A stretch of DNA of 64,000 nt. Source: an uncultured Clostridia bacterium (GTDB lineage: Bacteria; Bacillota; Clostridia; Oscillospirales; Oscillospiraceae). Positions 55,724-63,656 of this stretch are shown here, in pieces; positions within the stretch are counted from its first letter, which is position 1; every line of letters begins with the position of its first letter. The notes beneath the pieces are model-generated. The model was not told where the DNA came from, searched no databases, and saw only the letters and a list, made by a program, of their open reading frames with translations. Where the stretch lies: assembly GCA_947649615.1 (NCBI GenBank), contig CANSSG010000003.1, positions 82,846-146,845 of the forward strand, written 5' to 3'. A program made the position numbers and the translations under genes.

Positions 55724-58459
55724 TTACGGTAGGGCCGGGTCTTCCGGCAGACCTGGCTCCTCCGGTTCCTCCGGCTCCACGGCGACCGACGGCCCCGGGT
55801 CTTCGGGATTGGTAGAAGGATCGGGGTCCTCCACCGGGGGGTCAGGGGGATCAGGCTCCGGCGTACCGTTCCCCGAGGGGTCCAGCCAGCCGGGCAGTAC
55901 GCTGTCCGGATCATACGGCCCGGTAGGCCACTGGTAATCGGGGTCGCCGGGTACCGGCTCGCCCTCGCCCGGAAGCATGGGGTCTTGAACGAAGAACTCG
56001 TCATGGATGGGGCATGGCCCTTTGCTTTCCAAATAGGTCAGATGCGCGTCGCAGTCCTCCGCCAGGATATAGGAACCCGGCTCGCCCAAAAATTCACGCC
56101 CGGCCAGCATGACGCGGGTAGACACCGTATCCTCCGGGCAGTACTCCCCGGCCACATAGACCTCCTCGGTCTCCGGGTTGACGCACACCTTGGCTTCGAT
56201 ATGGCAGGTGCAGGTAGCGGATGGCGCGGCGCTGGCCTGGATCTCCATGGAAACCGTCCGCCCGCCCCGGTAGTCCTGGCCGCACAGGGCGCTGGTTTTC
56301 ATCCCGCAGTCGGCGCATACGGTAACGGAGGTGATGCCTTCGGGCTTATCGAAGAAGGATTTGTTCTCCAAGCCCTCATGAAGCTTTTGCATCACCATTT
56401 TCCAGGCCAAGGCGGCGGGGTTCTTGCTTCCGGCGTTGATCTTCTCCGGCCGGTCCTTGTACCCCACCCACACGGCGGCGGAGTAATAAGGCGTATACCC
56501 TGCAAAATACCGGTCGCAGTTATCGGTAGTCGTACCGGTCTTACCGGCGATGGTCATGCCGTCAAAGGCGGCAGAGCCGCCGGTACCGCCGGTGACCACG
56601 CTGCGCAGCAGCTTGTTCATCAGATATGCCGTCGTCTCCTTCATGGCGGGCCAGGAAGCGGGGACGGTATTGTCCACCACGGTTTCCGTGTGGTCGTTGC
56701 TCTCAATGCGGGTGATGAGGTGGGGCGTGACATAAATGCCCCGGTTGGCGAAAGCGCCGTAAGCCGCCGCCATCTCCATGGTGGTCACGCCGTAGGTCAG
56801 GCCGCCCATGGCCAAAGGCGCCAGGTCGATGTCGTTGGGATCCAGATGGAAGCCCAGGTTGTTCTGCATAAACTCAAAGGACCGGGCGTAGCCCAGCTTT
56901 TGCAGCGTCCGGGCGGAAATGGTGTTGATGGACCACTGGACGCCGTAGGCCACGGTCATATTCCCCCGGTAGCGGCCATTGGAGTTGCGGGGGTATCCGG
57001 CGGCGCGGATGGTATTGTTGATGGGATAGTCGTCGATGATGCTGGCGGGGCTGACCACGTCGCCGTCGATCGCGGGGGCATAGACGGCAACGGGCTTGAT
57101 GGAGCTGCCCGGCTGGCGGGGCGCGGTGGCAAGGCTCTTGGCCCGGTTCACCGTTTTAACGCCCACGTCGCCTGCAATGGCCTTTACCTCGCCGGTGTAG
57201 GGGTCTACCACGGTGATGGCGGAGTTCATCGGCGTACCCTTTGCCGAGGGATAGTCAAAATTGGAGGGGTCCTGGTATACCTCGTCCACAACGGCCTGGA
57301 TCTCCGGGTCCAGGGTGGTGTAAATATGGAAGCCGCCGCGGTAAAGCAGCTTGGAGGCGTATTCCCGGGCGTAGCCGTGCTGCTCCGCCAGCAGGGTGAT
57401 AGCCTCGTTGATGGCCTCGTCCTCAAACCAGGTATAGACCTTGCTGAGGTCGACGTCCTCCTCCTTCTCCTCCTCGGTCTCCTCCGGAATCTCCATGCCG
57501 TGGAGGGCTTTATAGGCGTCGGTGTCGGTAAAGAGAAGGACCTCTTCCTTGGCGGCCTTGCACTCGGCCGCAGTAAGGTAGCCGTAATCCTCCATCGCGT
57601 CCAGGATCAACTCCTGCCGCCACTTGTTGAAATCACGGGGGGTCTTGACGGTGCCGTCGTCCTGGGTCCATTTTTTCTTGAGGAAGGGGTCGTACTTGGA
57701 TGGGTTGTTGGTGATTCCTACGATGGCGGCGCTCTCCGCCACATCCAGTTCGCTGACATCCTTGCCGAAGTAAGTCTTGGCGGCGGTCTGGATGCCGTAG
57801 GCCCCCGCGCCGAAGTAGACCGTATTCAGGTAATCGGTGATGATGTCTTCTTTGCCCACGCTCTTTTCATACTCCAGGGCGCGGCAGATTTCACGGAACT
57901 TCCGGCGCACGGTAACATCCGTGTCATCGTACATTTTCCGGAGAAGCTGCTGTGTGATGGTAGAACCGCCCCGGGTGTTTCCATTAAACAGCGTGTCGCG
58001 GATGGAGGCGGCGGTGCCTACCCAGTCAACGCCCTTGTGCTCCCAGAAGCGGTGGTCCTCAATGGCCACCAAGGCGTTAATCAGGTGTTCGGGAATCTCG
58101 TCGAACTTCACCAGCTCCCGGTTGCCGCCGGTGTCCTCGCTGTTGTCAAACAGCGTCAGGATCGGGTTGCCGTTTTTGTCGTAGATGGTGGATGCCAAGG
58201 AAAGCTGCATCTCTTCCGCCGTGACCTCGCCTAAGGACGGGATCAGGGTGGTGTCTACGTAGGTCAGGAAAATCTTGCCGAAAATGGCCACCGTCAGTAC
58301 GCCGATAACGCACAGGGTAAACACCGTCAGGAAAATCCATCCGATGGTTTTGGCGATGATGCGGCCTACGGAACGCTTCTTTTTTTTCGCGGGCCGGGAA
58401 GCACGGTTCTCCGGGGCCGGGCCTTCCGGCCGGCCGTCATAGTGATAATTCTGATCCAT
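55724..58459 (-). CDS. Class A penicillin-binding protein 1A
   Basis: A 911-residue bifunctional peptidoglycan synthase. After a basic cytosolic N-terminus and one membrane helix (about 30-60) comes the glycosyltransferase-51 domain (IEDHRFWEHKGVDW near 130, GGSTITQQLLRK near 165), then the transpeptidase domain with the acyl-serine in PGSSIKPVAVY near 465, the SIN motif, and GKTGTTTDN near 640. The C-terminus (from about 750) has a Cys-containing region and ends in a Pro/Glu/Asp-rich tail of about 60 residues. ATG 58459 (MDQNYHYDG) is preferred; an in-frame ATG 20 codons upstream is possible. Confidence 0.93.
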   Translation of the reverse strand: MDQNYHYDGRPEGPAPENRASRPAKKKKRSVGRIIAKTIGWIFLTVFTLCVIGVLTVAIFGKIFLTYVDTTLIPSLGEVTAEEMQLSLASTIYDKNGNPILTLFDNSEDTGGNRELVKFDEIPEHLINALVAIEDHRFWEHKGVDWVGTAASIRDTLFNGNTRGGSTITQQLLRKMYDDTDVTVRRKFREICRALEYEKSVGKEDIITDYLNTVYFGAGAYGIQTAAKTYFGKDVSELDVAESAAIVGITNNPSKYDPFLKKKWTQDDGTVKTPRDFNKWRQELILDAMEDYGYLTAAECKAAKEEVLLFTDTDAYKALHGMEIPEETEEEKEEDVDLSKVYTWFEDEAINEAITLLAEQHGYAREYASKLLYRGGFHIYTTLDPEIQAVVDEVYQDPSNFDYPSAKGTPMNSAITVVDPYTGEVKAIAGDVGVKTVNRAKSLATAPRQPGSSIKPVAVYAPAIDGDVVSPASIIDDYPINNTIRAAGYPRNSNGRYRGNMTVAYGVQWSINTISARTLQKLGYARSFEFMQNNLGFHLDPNDIDLAPLAMGGLTYGVTTMEMAAAYGAFANRGIYVTPHLITRIESNDHTETVVDNTVPASWPAMKETTAYLMNKLLRSVVTGGTGGSAAFDGMTIAGKTGTTTDNCDRYFAGYTPYYSAAVWVGYKDRPEKINAGSKNPAALAWKMVMQKLHEGLENKSFFDKPEGITSVTVCADCGMKTSALCGQDYRGGRTVSMEIQASAAPSATCTCHIEAKVCVNPETEEVYVAGEYCPEDTVSTRVMLAGREFLGEPGSYILAEDCDAHLTYLESKGPCPIHDEFFVQDPMLPGEGEPVPGDPDYQWPTGPYDPDSVLPGWLDPSGNGTPEPDPPDPPVEDPDPSTNPEDPGPSVAVEPEEPEEPGLPEDPALP

Positions 58460-58691
58460 AATGGGGGAAAATACCTCCTTTTCCAGGTGTAACGGGTACG
58501 CAAATGCAATATCCGGCATTGAGCCGCGATAACCATGCGGTATACCAATTTATAGTATATCACAGCTTGTCAACTGAAAAAAGATGAAATTTTACCGTTT
58601 TTTCGGCAGATTTTCGTATCCTACAGCAAAATTCTTCATAAAATACAAAAAGTAAGTACGGAAATCGTCAAAATGTCAAAGGAATTTGGGC

Positions 58692-58720
58692 TTGCAATTT
58701 TGTGAAAAAGCGGTTACACT
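58692..58720 (+). promoter_or_regulatory. Promoter of the DUF1292 gene
   Basis: TTGCAA (58692-58697), 17-base spacer, TACACT (58715-58720). Confidence 0.7.
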
Positions 58721-58774
58721 ATAGGGGCAGGATGCATCCGTCCTGTGAATGAAGCCTACGGGGAGGAACCAGTC

Positions 58775-59077
58775 ATGAGTGAGGAGTTCGGTCCTAATTT
58801 CATCACCGTCACCGATGAGGACGGCAACGACATTGAGTTGGAACTGCTGGATGTGCTGGAGCACAACGGGCAGACTTATATGGCGTTCTTCCCCGCAGTC
58901 CCCGAGGACGAGGAAGCGGACGAGGAGAGCGACGAGTACGGCATGGTGATCTTAAAGTCCATCCAAGAAAACGGCGAGGAGCTGCTCTCCACCCTGGACA
59001 GCGAGGAAGAACTGACGGAAATTTACGACCTGTTCATGGAGATGCTGTTCGAGGACGAAGAGGACGGAGCGGAATAA
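58775..59077 (+). CDS. DUF1292 family protein
   Basis: A 100-residue, strongly acidic cytosolic protein of the DUF1292 (YrzB-like) family, with the usual N-terminal ITVTDEDGNDIELELLDVLEHNGQTYMAFFP pattern and the VILKSIQENGEELLSTLDSEEEL part. The family is widespread in Firmicutes and often lies near alaS/yrrK-type genes; its role is unknown. ATG 58775 is preceded by GGGGAGG; an in-frame ATG 10 codons earlier has no ribosome site. A probable 6S RNA follows 25 bases downstream. Confidence 0.9.
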   Translation: MSEEFGPNFITVTDEDGNDIELELLDVLEHNGQTYMAFFPAVPEDEEADEESDEYGMVILKSIQENGEELLSTLDSEEELTEIYDLFMEMLFEDEEDGAE

Positions 59078-59101
59078 TTCCTGCGGCAAAAATTTGAAAT
59101 G

Positions 59102-59308
59102 AAGACGCCCTGCGGGGTGCGTGATGAGTCTTTCATTAACCCACATTTTGTTATAAGGGATGCTGGTCCACTGTCTGGTTTGCAGGCCTCCCGGCTGCCA
59201 CTCTTGCGGTTGGAAGTTGGAAGCAGTAAAGGGCAGTGCAGGCGACCCACCTGCCTATTATGTGCAGGTTATAACAGGATTCACACGGCCGCTGCGGGGC
59301 GACTTTTC
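59102..59308 (+). ncRNA. ssrS: Probable 6S RNA
   Basis: The 207-base region folds into one long irregular hairpin: closing stem CGCCCTGC (59106-59113) with GCGGGGCG (59294-59301, one G-U pair), a middle stem GTTATAA (59150-59156) with TTATAAC (59269-59275), a CCTGC..GCAGG small hairpin on the 3' side, and a large internal bubble, followed by TTTT at 59304. Length and secondary structure match 6S RNA, the promoter mimic that sequesters RNA polymerase. No convincing separate -10 is seen, so it may be processed from readthrough. Confidence 0.7.
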
Positions 59309-59325
59309 TATTTTGAGGAAAATGT

Positions 59326-59940
59326 ATGGAAGATAAAATTGTAAGCTGGGCGGCGGAGCTGCAAAGCCATGCCCAGGCTGGGCTGTTCTACAGCAAGGAC
59401 CCCTTCGACCTGGAGCGGTACCGCCGCATCCGGGCGCTGGCCGTTGAAATGATGGCGGAGCGGACCGGGCTTGACCGGGAGAAGGTCTGCGGCCTTTTTT
59501 GTAACGATACCGGATACCAGACGCCAAAGGTGGATACCCGGGCGGCGATTTTCCAGGATGGAAAAATTCTCCTGGTCCAGGAGCAGAACGGGAAGTGGGC
59601 CTTGCCCGGCGGATGGTGCGAATACAACCTCTCCCCTGCCGAAAACGCAGTGAAGGAAGTGAAGGAGGAAGCGGGGCTGGACGCGGCGGTAAAAATGCTG
59701 ATTGCCGTTCAGGACCGCGATAAGCACAACACGCCGGCGTACGCCTATGGCGTTGTGAAAATCTTTTACCTCTGTGAAAGTTTGGGCGGCTGCTTCGCGG
59801 AAAATATCGAGACTATGGGAAGCGGATATTTTCCGGAAGACGGGCTTCCCCCGCTGGCGGAGGAAAAGTGCAGCGCGGAGCAGGTTCAAATGTGCTTCCG
59901 CGCTTATGAAGCGGACACGTGGACCGCTCAATTTGATTGA
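59326..59940 (+). CDS. NUDIX hydrolase with N-terminal NUDIX-associated domain
   Basis: A 204-residue protein: an N-terminal helical domain (about 1-65, AELQSHAQAGLFYSKDPFDLERYRRIRALAVEMM) as found in a group of Clostridial NUDIX proteins, then the hydrolase domain with VDTRAAIFQDGKILLVQEQNGKWALPGGWCE near 68 and a Nudix box with VKEVKEEAGL near 112-121. Substrate not predictable (ADP-ribose- or NDP-sugar-like). AGGAAAATGT precedes ATG 59326, just after the 6S RNA. Confidence 0.88.
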   Translation: MEDKIVSWAAELQSHAQAGLFYSKDPFDLERYRRIRALAVEMMAERTGLDREKVCGLFCNDTGYQTPKVDTRAAIFQDGKILLVQEQNGKWALPGGWCEYNLSPAENAVKEVKEEAGLDAAVKMLIAVQDRDKHNTPAYAYGVVKIFYLCESLGGCFAENIETMGSGYFPEDGLPPLAEEKCSAEQVQMCFRAYEADTWTAQFD

Positions 59941-59960
59941 TATGCTTCGCCGCCCAGGTC

Positions 59961-59988
59961 CCTGCGCAGGCGCGTACGCCTGCGCAGG
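59961..59988. repeat. GC-rich inverted repeat after the NUDIX gene
   Basis: Perfect 12-base arms CCTGCGCAGGCG (59961-59972) / CGCCTGCGCAGG (59977-59988) around CGTA. No T-tract, so a terminator role is weak. Confidence 0.6.
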
Positions 59989-60046
59989 ATTGTGGCGGCG
60001 AATTGCCTGGGAGGGCGTTCCCTCCTGAGATTTTGAGGGTGATTAT

Positions 60047-61165
60047 ATGCGTGAACTGACTTTTTCGATTCCCTGCCTGTTCGGGCTGGAAGGCCTGGTG
60101 GGCGACGAGGTCCGCAGGCTGGGGCTGGAACGGGTCCAGGTGGAAAACGGACGGGTAACCTGCCAGGGGACGGAAGCGGATTTGCCCAGGCTTAATTTGA
60201 ATTTGCGATGCGGAGAGCGGGTGCTGCTGCAATTGGCCGCTTTTCCCGCCAGAAGCTTTGAAGCGTTGTTCCAAGGGACGGCGGCCGTGCGCTGGGAGGA
60301 TTTTGTGCCGGGAGACGGACAGTTTCCTGTGAAAGGATATGCCCTGGATTCTCAACTGCATTCCGTGCCGGACTGCCAGAAAATTGTTAAAAAAGCGGCG
60401 GCAGAGCGGTTGGGACGGGCCTACGGCGCGGCGCGTCTGCCGGAAACGGGGGCTAAATACCAAATCCAATTTGCCATCATGAAGGATCAGTGCGCTTTAT
60501 ACCTGGATACGTCCGGGGCGGGGCTGCACAAACGGGGATATCGGGCAACCGGCGTGGAAGCCCCCCTGCGGGAGACCTTGGCGGCGGCAATGGTGTCCCT
60601 TAGCCGTTTTCGGGGGAAAGACCCCTTCCGGGACCCGTTTTGCGGGTCGGGGACGATTGCAATCGAGGCGGCGCTGATCGCTAAAAACCGCGCGCCGGGG
60701 TTGGACCGGTCCTTTGACGCGCAGAAGTGGCGGTGGCTGGACAGCAGGCTTTGGCTGGACGCCGCCGGGGAAGCGATGGATAAGGAATTTGATGGGCAAT
60801 ATGACATCTGGGGCGGCGATATTGACCCGAAAGCTGTGCGAATCGCCGGTGAAAACGCTGTAAAGGCTGGGGTCGAGGATCTGGTGCGCTTTGAAGTCTC
60901 GGATGTGAAAAATTTCCGCTGCCAGGGGGAATATGGGCAAATTGCCACCAACCCGCCCTATGGGGAGCGGTTATTGGAGAAGGAAGACGCCGAGAAGCTT
61001 TACCGGATATTCGGCGGGGTTTACCGGAACGTACCCCAGAAATGGCGGGTGCTGGTGCTGACCAGCCACCCGGAATTTGAACGCTTTTTCGGCCGGAAGG
61101 CGGAGAAAAAGCGTAAGCTTTATAATGGGATGATCAAGTGCGGGCTGTTCCAATTCGCACGTTGA
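60047..61165 (+). CDS. Class I SAM-dependent RNA methyltransferase, RlmL/YpsC-like
   Basis: A 372-residue enzyme with an N-terminal ferredoxin-like plus THUMP region (about residues 1-160) that binds RNA, and a Rossmann methyltransferase domain with RDPFCGSGTIAIEAALIAKN near 198, GGDIDPKAVRIAGENA near 262, and the catalytic TNPPYGERL near 305. It resembles the N-terminal half of E. coli RlmL, which methylates 23S rRNA guanine 2445. The usual follow-on RlmK half is absent, as in other Firmicutes. A ribosome site TTGAGGGTG precedes ATG 60047. Confidence 0.93.
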   Translation: MRELTFSIPCLFGLEGLVGDEVRRLGLERVQVENGRVTCQGTEADLPRLNLNLRCGERVLLQLAAFPARSFEALFQGTAAVRWEDFVPGDGQFPVKGYALDSQLHSVPDCQKIVKKAAAERLGRAYGAARLPETGAKYQIQFAIMKDQCALYLDTSGAGLHKRGYRATGVEAPLRETLAAAMVSLSRFRGKDPFRDPFCGSGTIAIEAALIAKNRAPGLDRSFDAQKWRWLDSRLWLDAAGEAMDKEFDGQYDIWGGDIDPKAVRIAGENAVKAGVEDLVRFEVSDVKNFRCQGEYGQIATNPPYGERLLEKEDAEKLYRIFGGVYRNVPQKWRVLVLTSHPEFERFFGRKAEKKRKLYNGMIKCGLFQFAR

Positions 61166-61427
61166 TCTATTCGGTTTTCAAGGTACGGCCGTTTGCAACC
61201 GGCGCCAGGGGCTTTTCCAGGGGGATCAATCCCTGTGGGCGTTTTTGTTCGAACGCGCGAAGTTCCGGTAGGTGACGCCCACTACACTAGTAGGCTGCAT
61301 TGGGCGGAAAGTTGCCGTGTTTCGTGCAACCTTTTGCAAAATTTTTTAGAGCGTGTTTGAATAATGTCAAAACAGCCAAAGAAGAATCTATCCCTCGCGG
61401 CAAAGCCGCGAAGAAACGAGGACGTAT
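61166..61427. other. 262-base gap before rbfA
   Basis: No gene is supported. It holds a weak hairpin (CAGGG..CCCTG near 61218, then a GTTTTTG run) and, next to rbfA, a small hairpin TCGCGG..CCGCGA. Confidence 0.4.
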
Positions 61428-61820
61428 ATGGCGAATAATCGAATCGGCAGAATTAATGAGGAAATCCAACGGGAAATGTCCGCCCTCCTGCGGACGGTCA
61501 AAGACCCCCGTCTCCAGGGCGGATTGGTCACGATTACCCATGTGGATACGACCAACGACCTCCGGTATGCTAAAATCTATATCAGCGCACTGGACAAGTC
61601 CCAGGAAAAGGATATGATGAAGGGCCTGAAATCTGCCTCGGGGTTTTTGAGACGGGAGCTGGGCGCCGCGCTGCGGCTCCGGTATACGCCGGAATTGCAG
61701 TTCGTTGCCGATGATTCCATCCAACAGGGCGCGCATATCCTGGAAATGCTCCGGAATCCTGAGATCGTTAAGCCCGCCAACCCCGCTAATGAACACATCG
61801 TCCTGGAGGAGGAAAAATGA
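61428..61820 (+). CDS. rbfA: Ribosome-binding factor A
   Basis: RbfA is a KH-domain protein that helps mature the 30S subunit, needed for 16S rRNA processing and cold growth. The 130-residue protein has the expected pattern: NRIGRINEEIQREMSALLRTVKDPRL, VTITHVDTTNDLRYAKIYIS near 35, and a C-terminal helix with LRLRYTPELQFVADDSIQQG near 84. ACGAGGACG precedes ATG 61428. It overlaps nrnA by four bases (ATGA). In this organism the upstream infB/nusA genes are not adjacent. Confidence 0.95.
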   Translation: MANNRIGRINEEIQREMSALLRTVKDPRLQGGLVTITHVDTTNDLRYAKIYISALDKSQEKDMMKGLKSASGFLRRELGAALRLRYTPELQFVADDSIQQGAHILEMLRNPEIVKPANPANEHIVLEEEK

Positions 61821-62773
61821 GCCGCTTGACAACCCAGGCTGCCGCCGCGCTGCTGCGGCAGCAGGATAACATCTTAATCCTGACACACCGGAGGCCGGAC
61901 GGGGATACTATCGGATGCGCCGCCGGGCTGTGCCTTGCCCTCCGGCAGATGGGAAAACGGGCCTTTCTGCTGAAAAATCCTGAGGTGACCGCGGTTAACG
62001 CCATCTATGTGGAACCGCTGTGGGCCGGGGCGGACTTCGCGCCGGAATTCGTCGTCTCTGTCGATATTGCTGCAAAAAGCTTGTTCTTTGAGGGCGCAGC
62101 CGCCTATTTCGACCGGATCGGGTTGGCTATCGACCACCATCCATCCTTTGAAGGGTTCGGCGTCCATCAGTGCGTGAACCCGGAGCGCGCCGCCTGCGGG
62201 GAAATCGTGTTTGAAATCTGCCGGGAATTGGGGAAAATCAACCGGGAAACCGCCCTGCCTTTATACGCCGCCGTGGCTACGGATACCGGGTGCTTCGTCT
62301 ATACCAACACCACCGCCAACACCCACCGGGTGGCCGCAGAACTGATGGAAACCGGCATCGACTATATTTCCGTCAATAAGCGGCATTTCCGGACGAAAAC
62401 GAAAAGGCGGATCGCTTTGGAAGCGGAACTGCTGGGAAAGGCAGAATTCTTCCATGAGGACAGGGGGGTGTTCTTGTGCCTGCCGCTGGAAATGATGGAA
62501 CGGACCGGCGCCAATGAAAATGATTTGGAGGATATCGCGTCCCTGGCCGGCATCATCGAGGGCGTGGACTGCGGCGCTGTGCTGCGGGAGTTGAAGCCCG
62601 GGGAGTGGAAGCTCAGTCTCCGCACCGGGGCGAACGGGCGGGTCAACGCAACCAAGGCCTGCGAAACCTTGGGCGGAGGCGGCCACGCGATGGCTGCGGG
62701 CGCTACGGTCCATGGCAGCCTTGAACAGGTCAAGAAGGCTGTGCTGGAGGCCGTCGGGCAAGCCGCCCGGTAA
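61817..62773 (+). CDS. nrnA: DHH/DHHA1 phosphoesterase, NrnA-type oligoribonuclease / pAp phosphatase
   Basis: NrnA degrades short oligoribonucleotides to mononucleotides and dephosphorylates pAp. The 318-residue protein has the DHH motifs: LTHRRPDGDTIG near residue 20, FVVSVDIA near 75, AIDHHPSF near 96-100 and AAVATDTGCFVY near 152, and the DHHA1 domain with LGGGGHAMAAGATV near 283-296. It overlaps rbfA, the same pairing as in many Firmicutes. The operon continues no further, as a new promoter follows at 62802. Confidence 0.95.
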   Translation: MSRLTTQAAAALLRQQDNILILTHRRPDGDTIGCAAGLCLALRQMGKRAFLLKNPEVTAVNAIYVEPLWAGADFAPEFVVSVDIAAKSLFFEGAAAYFDRIGLAIDHHPSFEGFGVHQCVNPERAACGEIVFEICRELGKINRETALPLYAAVATDTGCFVYTNTTANTHRVAAELMETGIDYISVNKRHFRTKTKRRIALEAELLGKAEFFHEDRGVFLCLPLEMMERTGANENDLEDIASLAGIIEGVDCGAVLRELKPGEWKLSLRTGANGRVNATKACETLGGGGHAMAAGATVHGSLEQVKKAVLEAVGQAAR

Positions 62774-62801
62774 CCTCCTAACGATTCCTTGGAAAATATG
62801 G

Positions 62802-62830
62802 TTGTCATATGGCTGAGATTGTGGTAAAAT
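62802..62830 (+). promoter_or_regulatory. Promoter of the DivIVA-like gene
   Basis: TTGTCA (62802-62807), 17-base spacer, TAAAAT (62825-62830). Confidence 0.7.
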
Positions 62831-62864
62831 TGAACTATATGGCTTAGAGAGGATCGGTTTACTT

Positions 62865-63614
62865 ATGGACAATCATATTTTTCGCAGCGCGGCGCTGGGG
62901 TTTAACCGCCAGGACGTGATGGAGTACATCGAAAAAACCCAGAAAGACGCGGAAACCGCCGCCGCTGACTTGTCCAGCCAGTTGGATGCCGCTCAGACAG
63001 AAACATATAGGCTCCGCCAAGAGCTGGAGGATGCCGGAAAACGCGCCGGTGAGCTGGCCGTTCAGTTGGATGAATGCCGGGAACAATGCGCCCAGGCTCA
63101 GACGGAACGGGAACGCTTGGAACAGGAAGCGGCGCGGCAAAAAGAACAGCTCCGCCGCCTAACCGCTGAAAAAGATGCGCTGTGCAGCCAGGTGGAGGAA
63201 CTACAGGGCCAGAGCGAAAATGTGCGCCGGGAAAAGGAAAAGCTGGCGCAGTTGGAACTGGACGCGCACCAGCGGGCCGATGCTTTGATGGCGCAGACGA
63301 AAAAGGATGCGGAGGATTTGCTGGCGCAGGCCCGCAGTCAGGCTGACGGCGTGACCTCCGCCGCTGACGCCCAGGCCGCCAGCACCGTGGCACTGGCGGA
63401 AGCAAAACGAAGCGCCCTGTTGCAGGAAACGGAGGAACTGGTGGCGGGTTCCGTGCGCCAATGCGGCGAGTTGTTTGCGTCCTGTGAGAAAATTACCGCC
63501 CATATCGCAAGCGAAATCAGGAAGCTGGATGTCGTCAACGCCCAGCTGCCTATCGGCTTGTCCCATCTCAAGGAAGGGCTGGATGAGCTGCTGGAACGGG
63601 CGGGCGAACGGTGA
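62865..63614 (+). CDS. DivIVA-like coiled-coil protein
   Basis: A 249-residue protein. Residues 5-25 (FRSAALGFNRQDVMEYIEKTQKD) resemble the membrane-binding N-terminus of DivIVA/GpsB, which targets curved membranes at division sites. Residues about 28-145 are a long coiled coil rich in Glu, Gln, Arg and Ala. A second helical segment at 150-230 has one short hydrophobic patch. No transmembrane helix. It may act in division, polarity or cell-shape control; a cytoskeletal role is inferred. GAGAGGATC precedes ATG 62865. Confidence 0.7.
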   Translation: MDNHIFRSAALGFNRQDVMEYIEKTQKDAETAAADLSSQLDAAQTETYRLRQELEDAGKRAGELAVQLDECREQCAQAQTERERLEQEAARQKEQLRRLTAEKDALCSQVEELQGQSENVRREKEKLAQLELDAHQRADALMAQTKKDAEDLLAQARSQADGVTSAADAQAASTVALAEAKRSALLQETEELVAGSVRQCGELFASCEKITAHIASEIRKLDVVNAQLPIGLSHLKEGLDELLERAGER

Positions 63615-63621
63615 AATTTTT

Positions 63622-63650
63622 GAGGACGGCGCGTATGCGCCGCCCTCTTT
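63622..63650. terminator. Terminator between the DivIVA-like and collagen-like genes
   Basis: GAGGACGGCGC (63622-63632) / GCGCCGCCCTC (63637-63647) with one mismatch, then TTTTG. It also sits just past the minus-strand collagen-like gene. Confidence 0.7.
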
Positions 63651-63656
63651 TGCGTG

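Noticed and set aside
55985..58234. 749-residue plus-strand frame antisense to the PBP1A gene
   Set aside because: Shadow of codon bias; PBP1A has all catalytic motifs on the minus strand.
59099..59344. 81-residue open frame between DUF1292 and the NUDIX gene
   Set aside because: No ribosome site, no protein-like pattern, and it overlaps a structured RNA that resembles 6S RNA.
59961..59988. GC-rich inverted repeat as terminator of the NUDIX gene
   Set aside because: Stable stem but no T-tract on either side, so it is listed only as a repeat.
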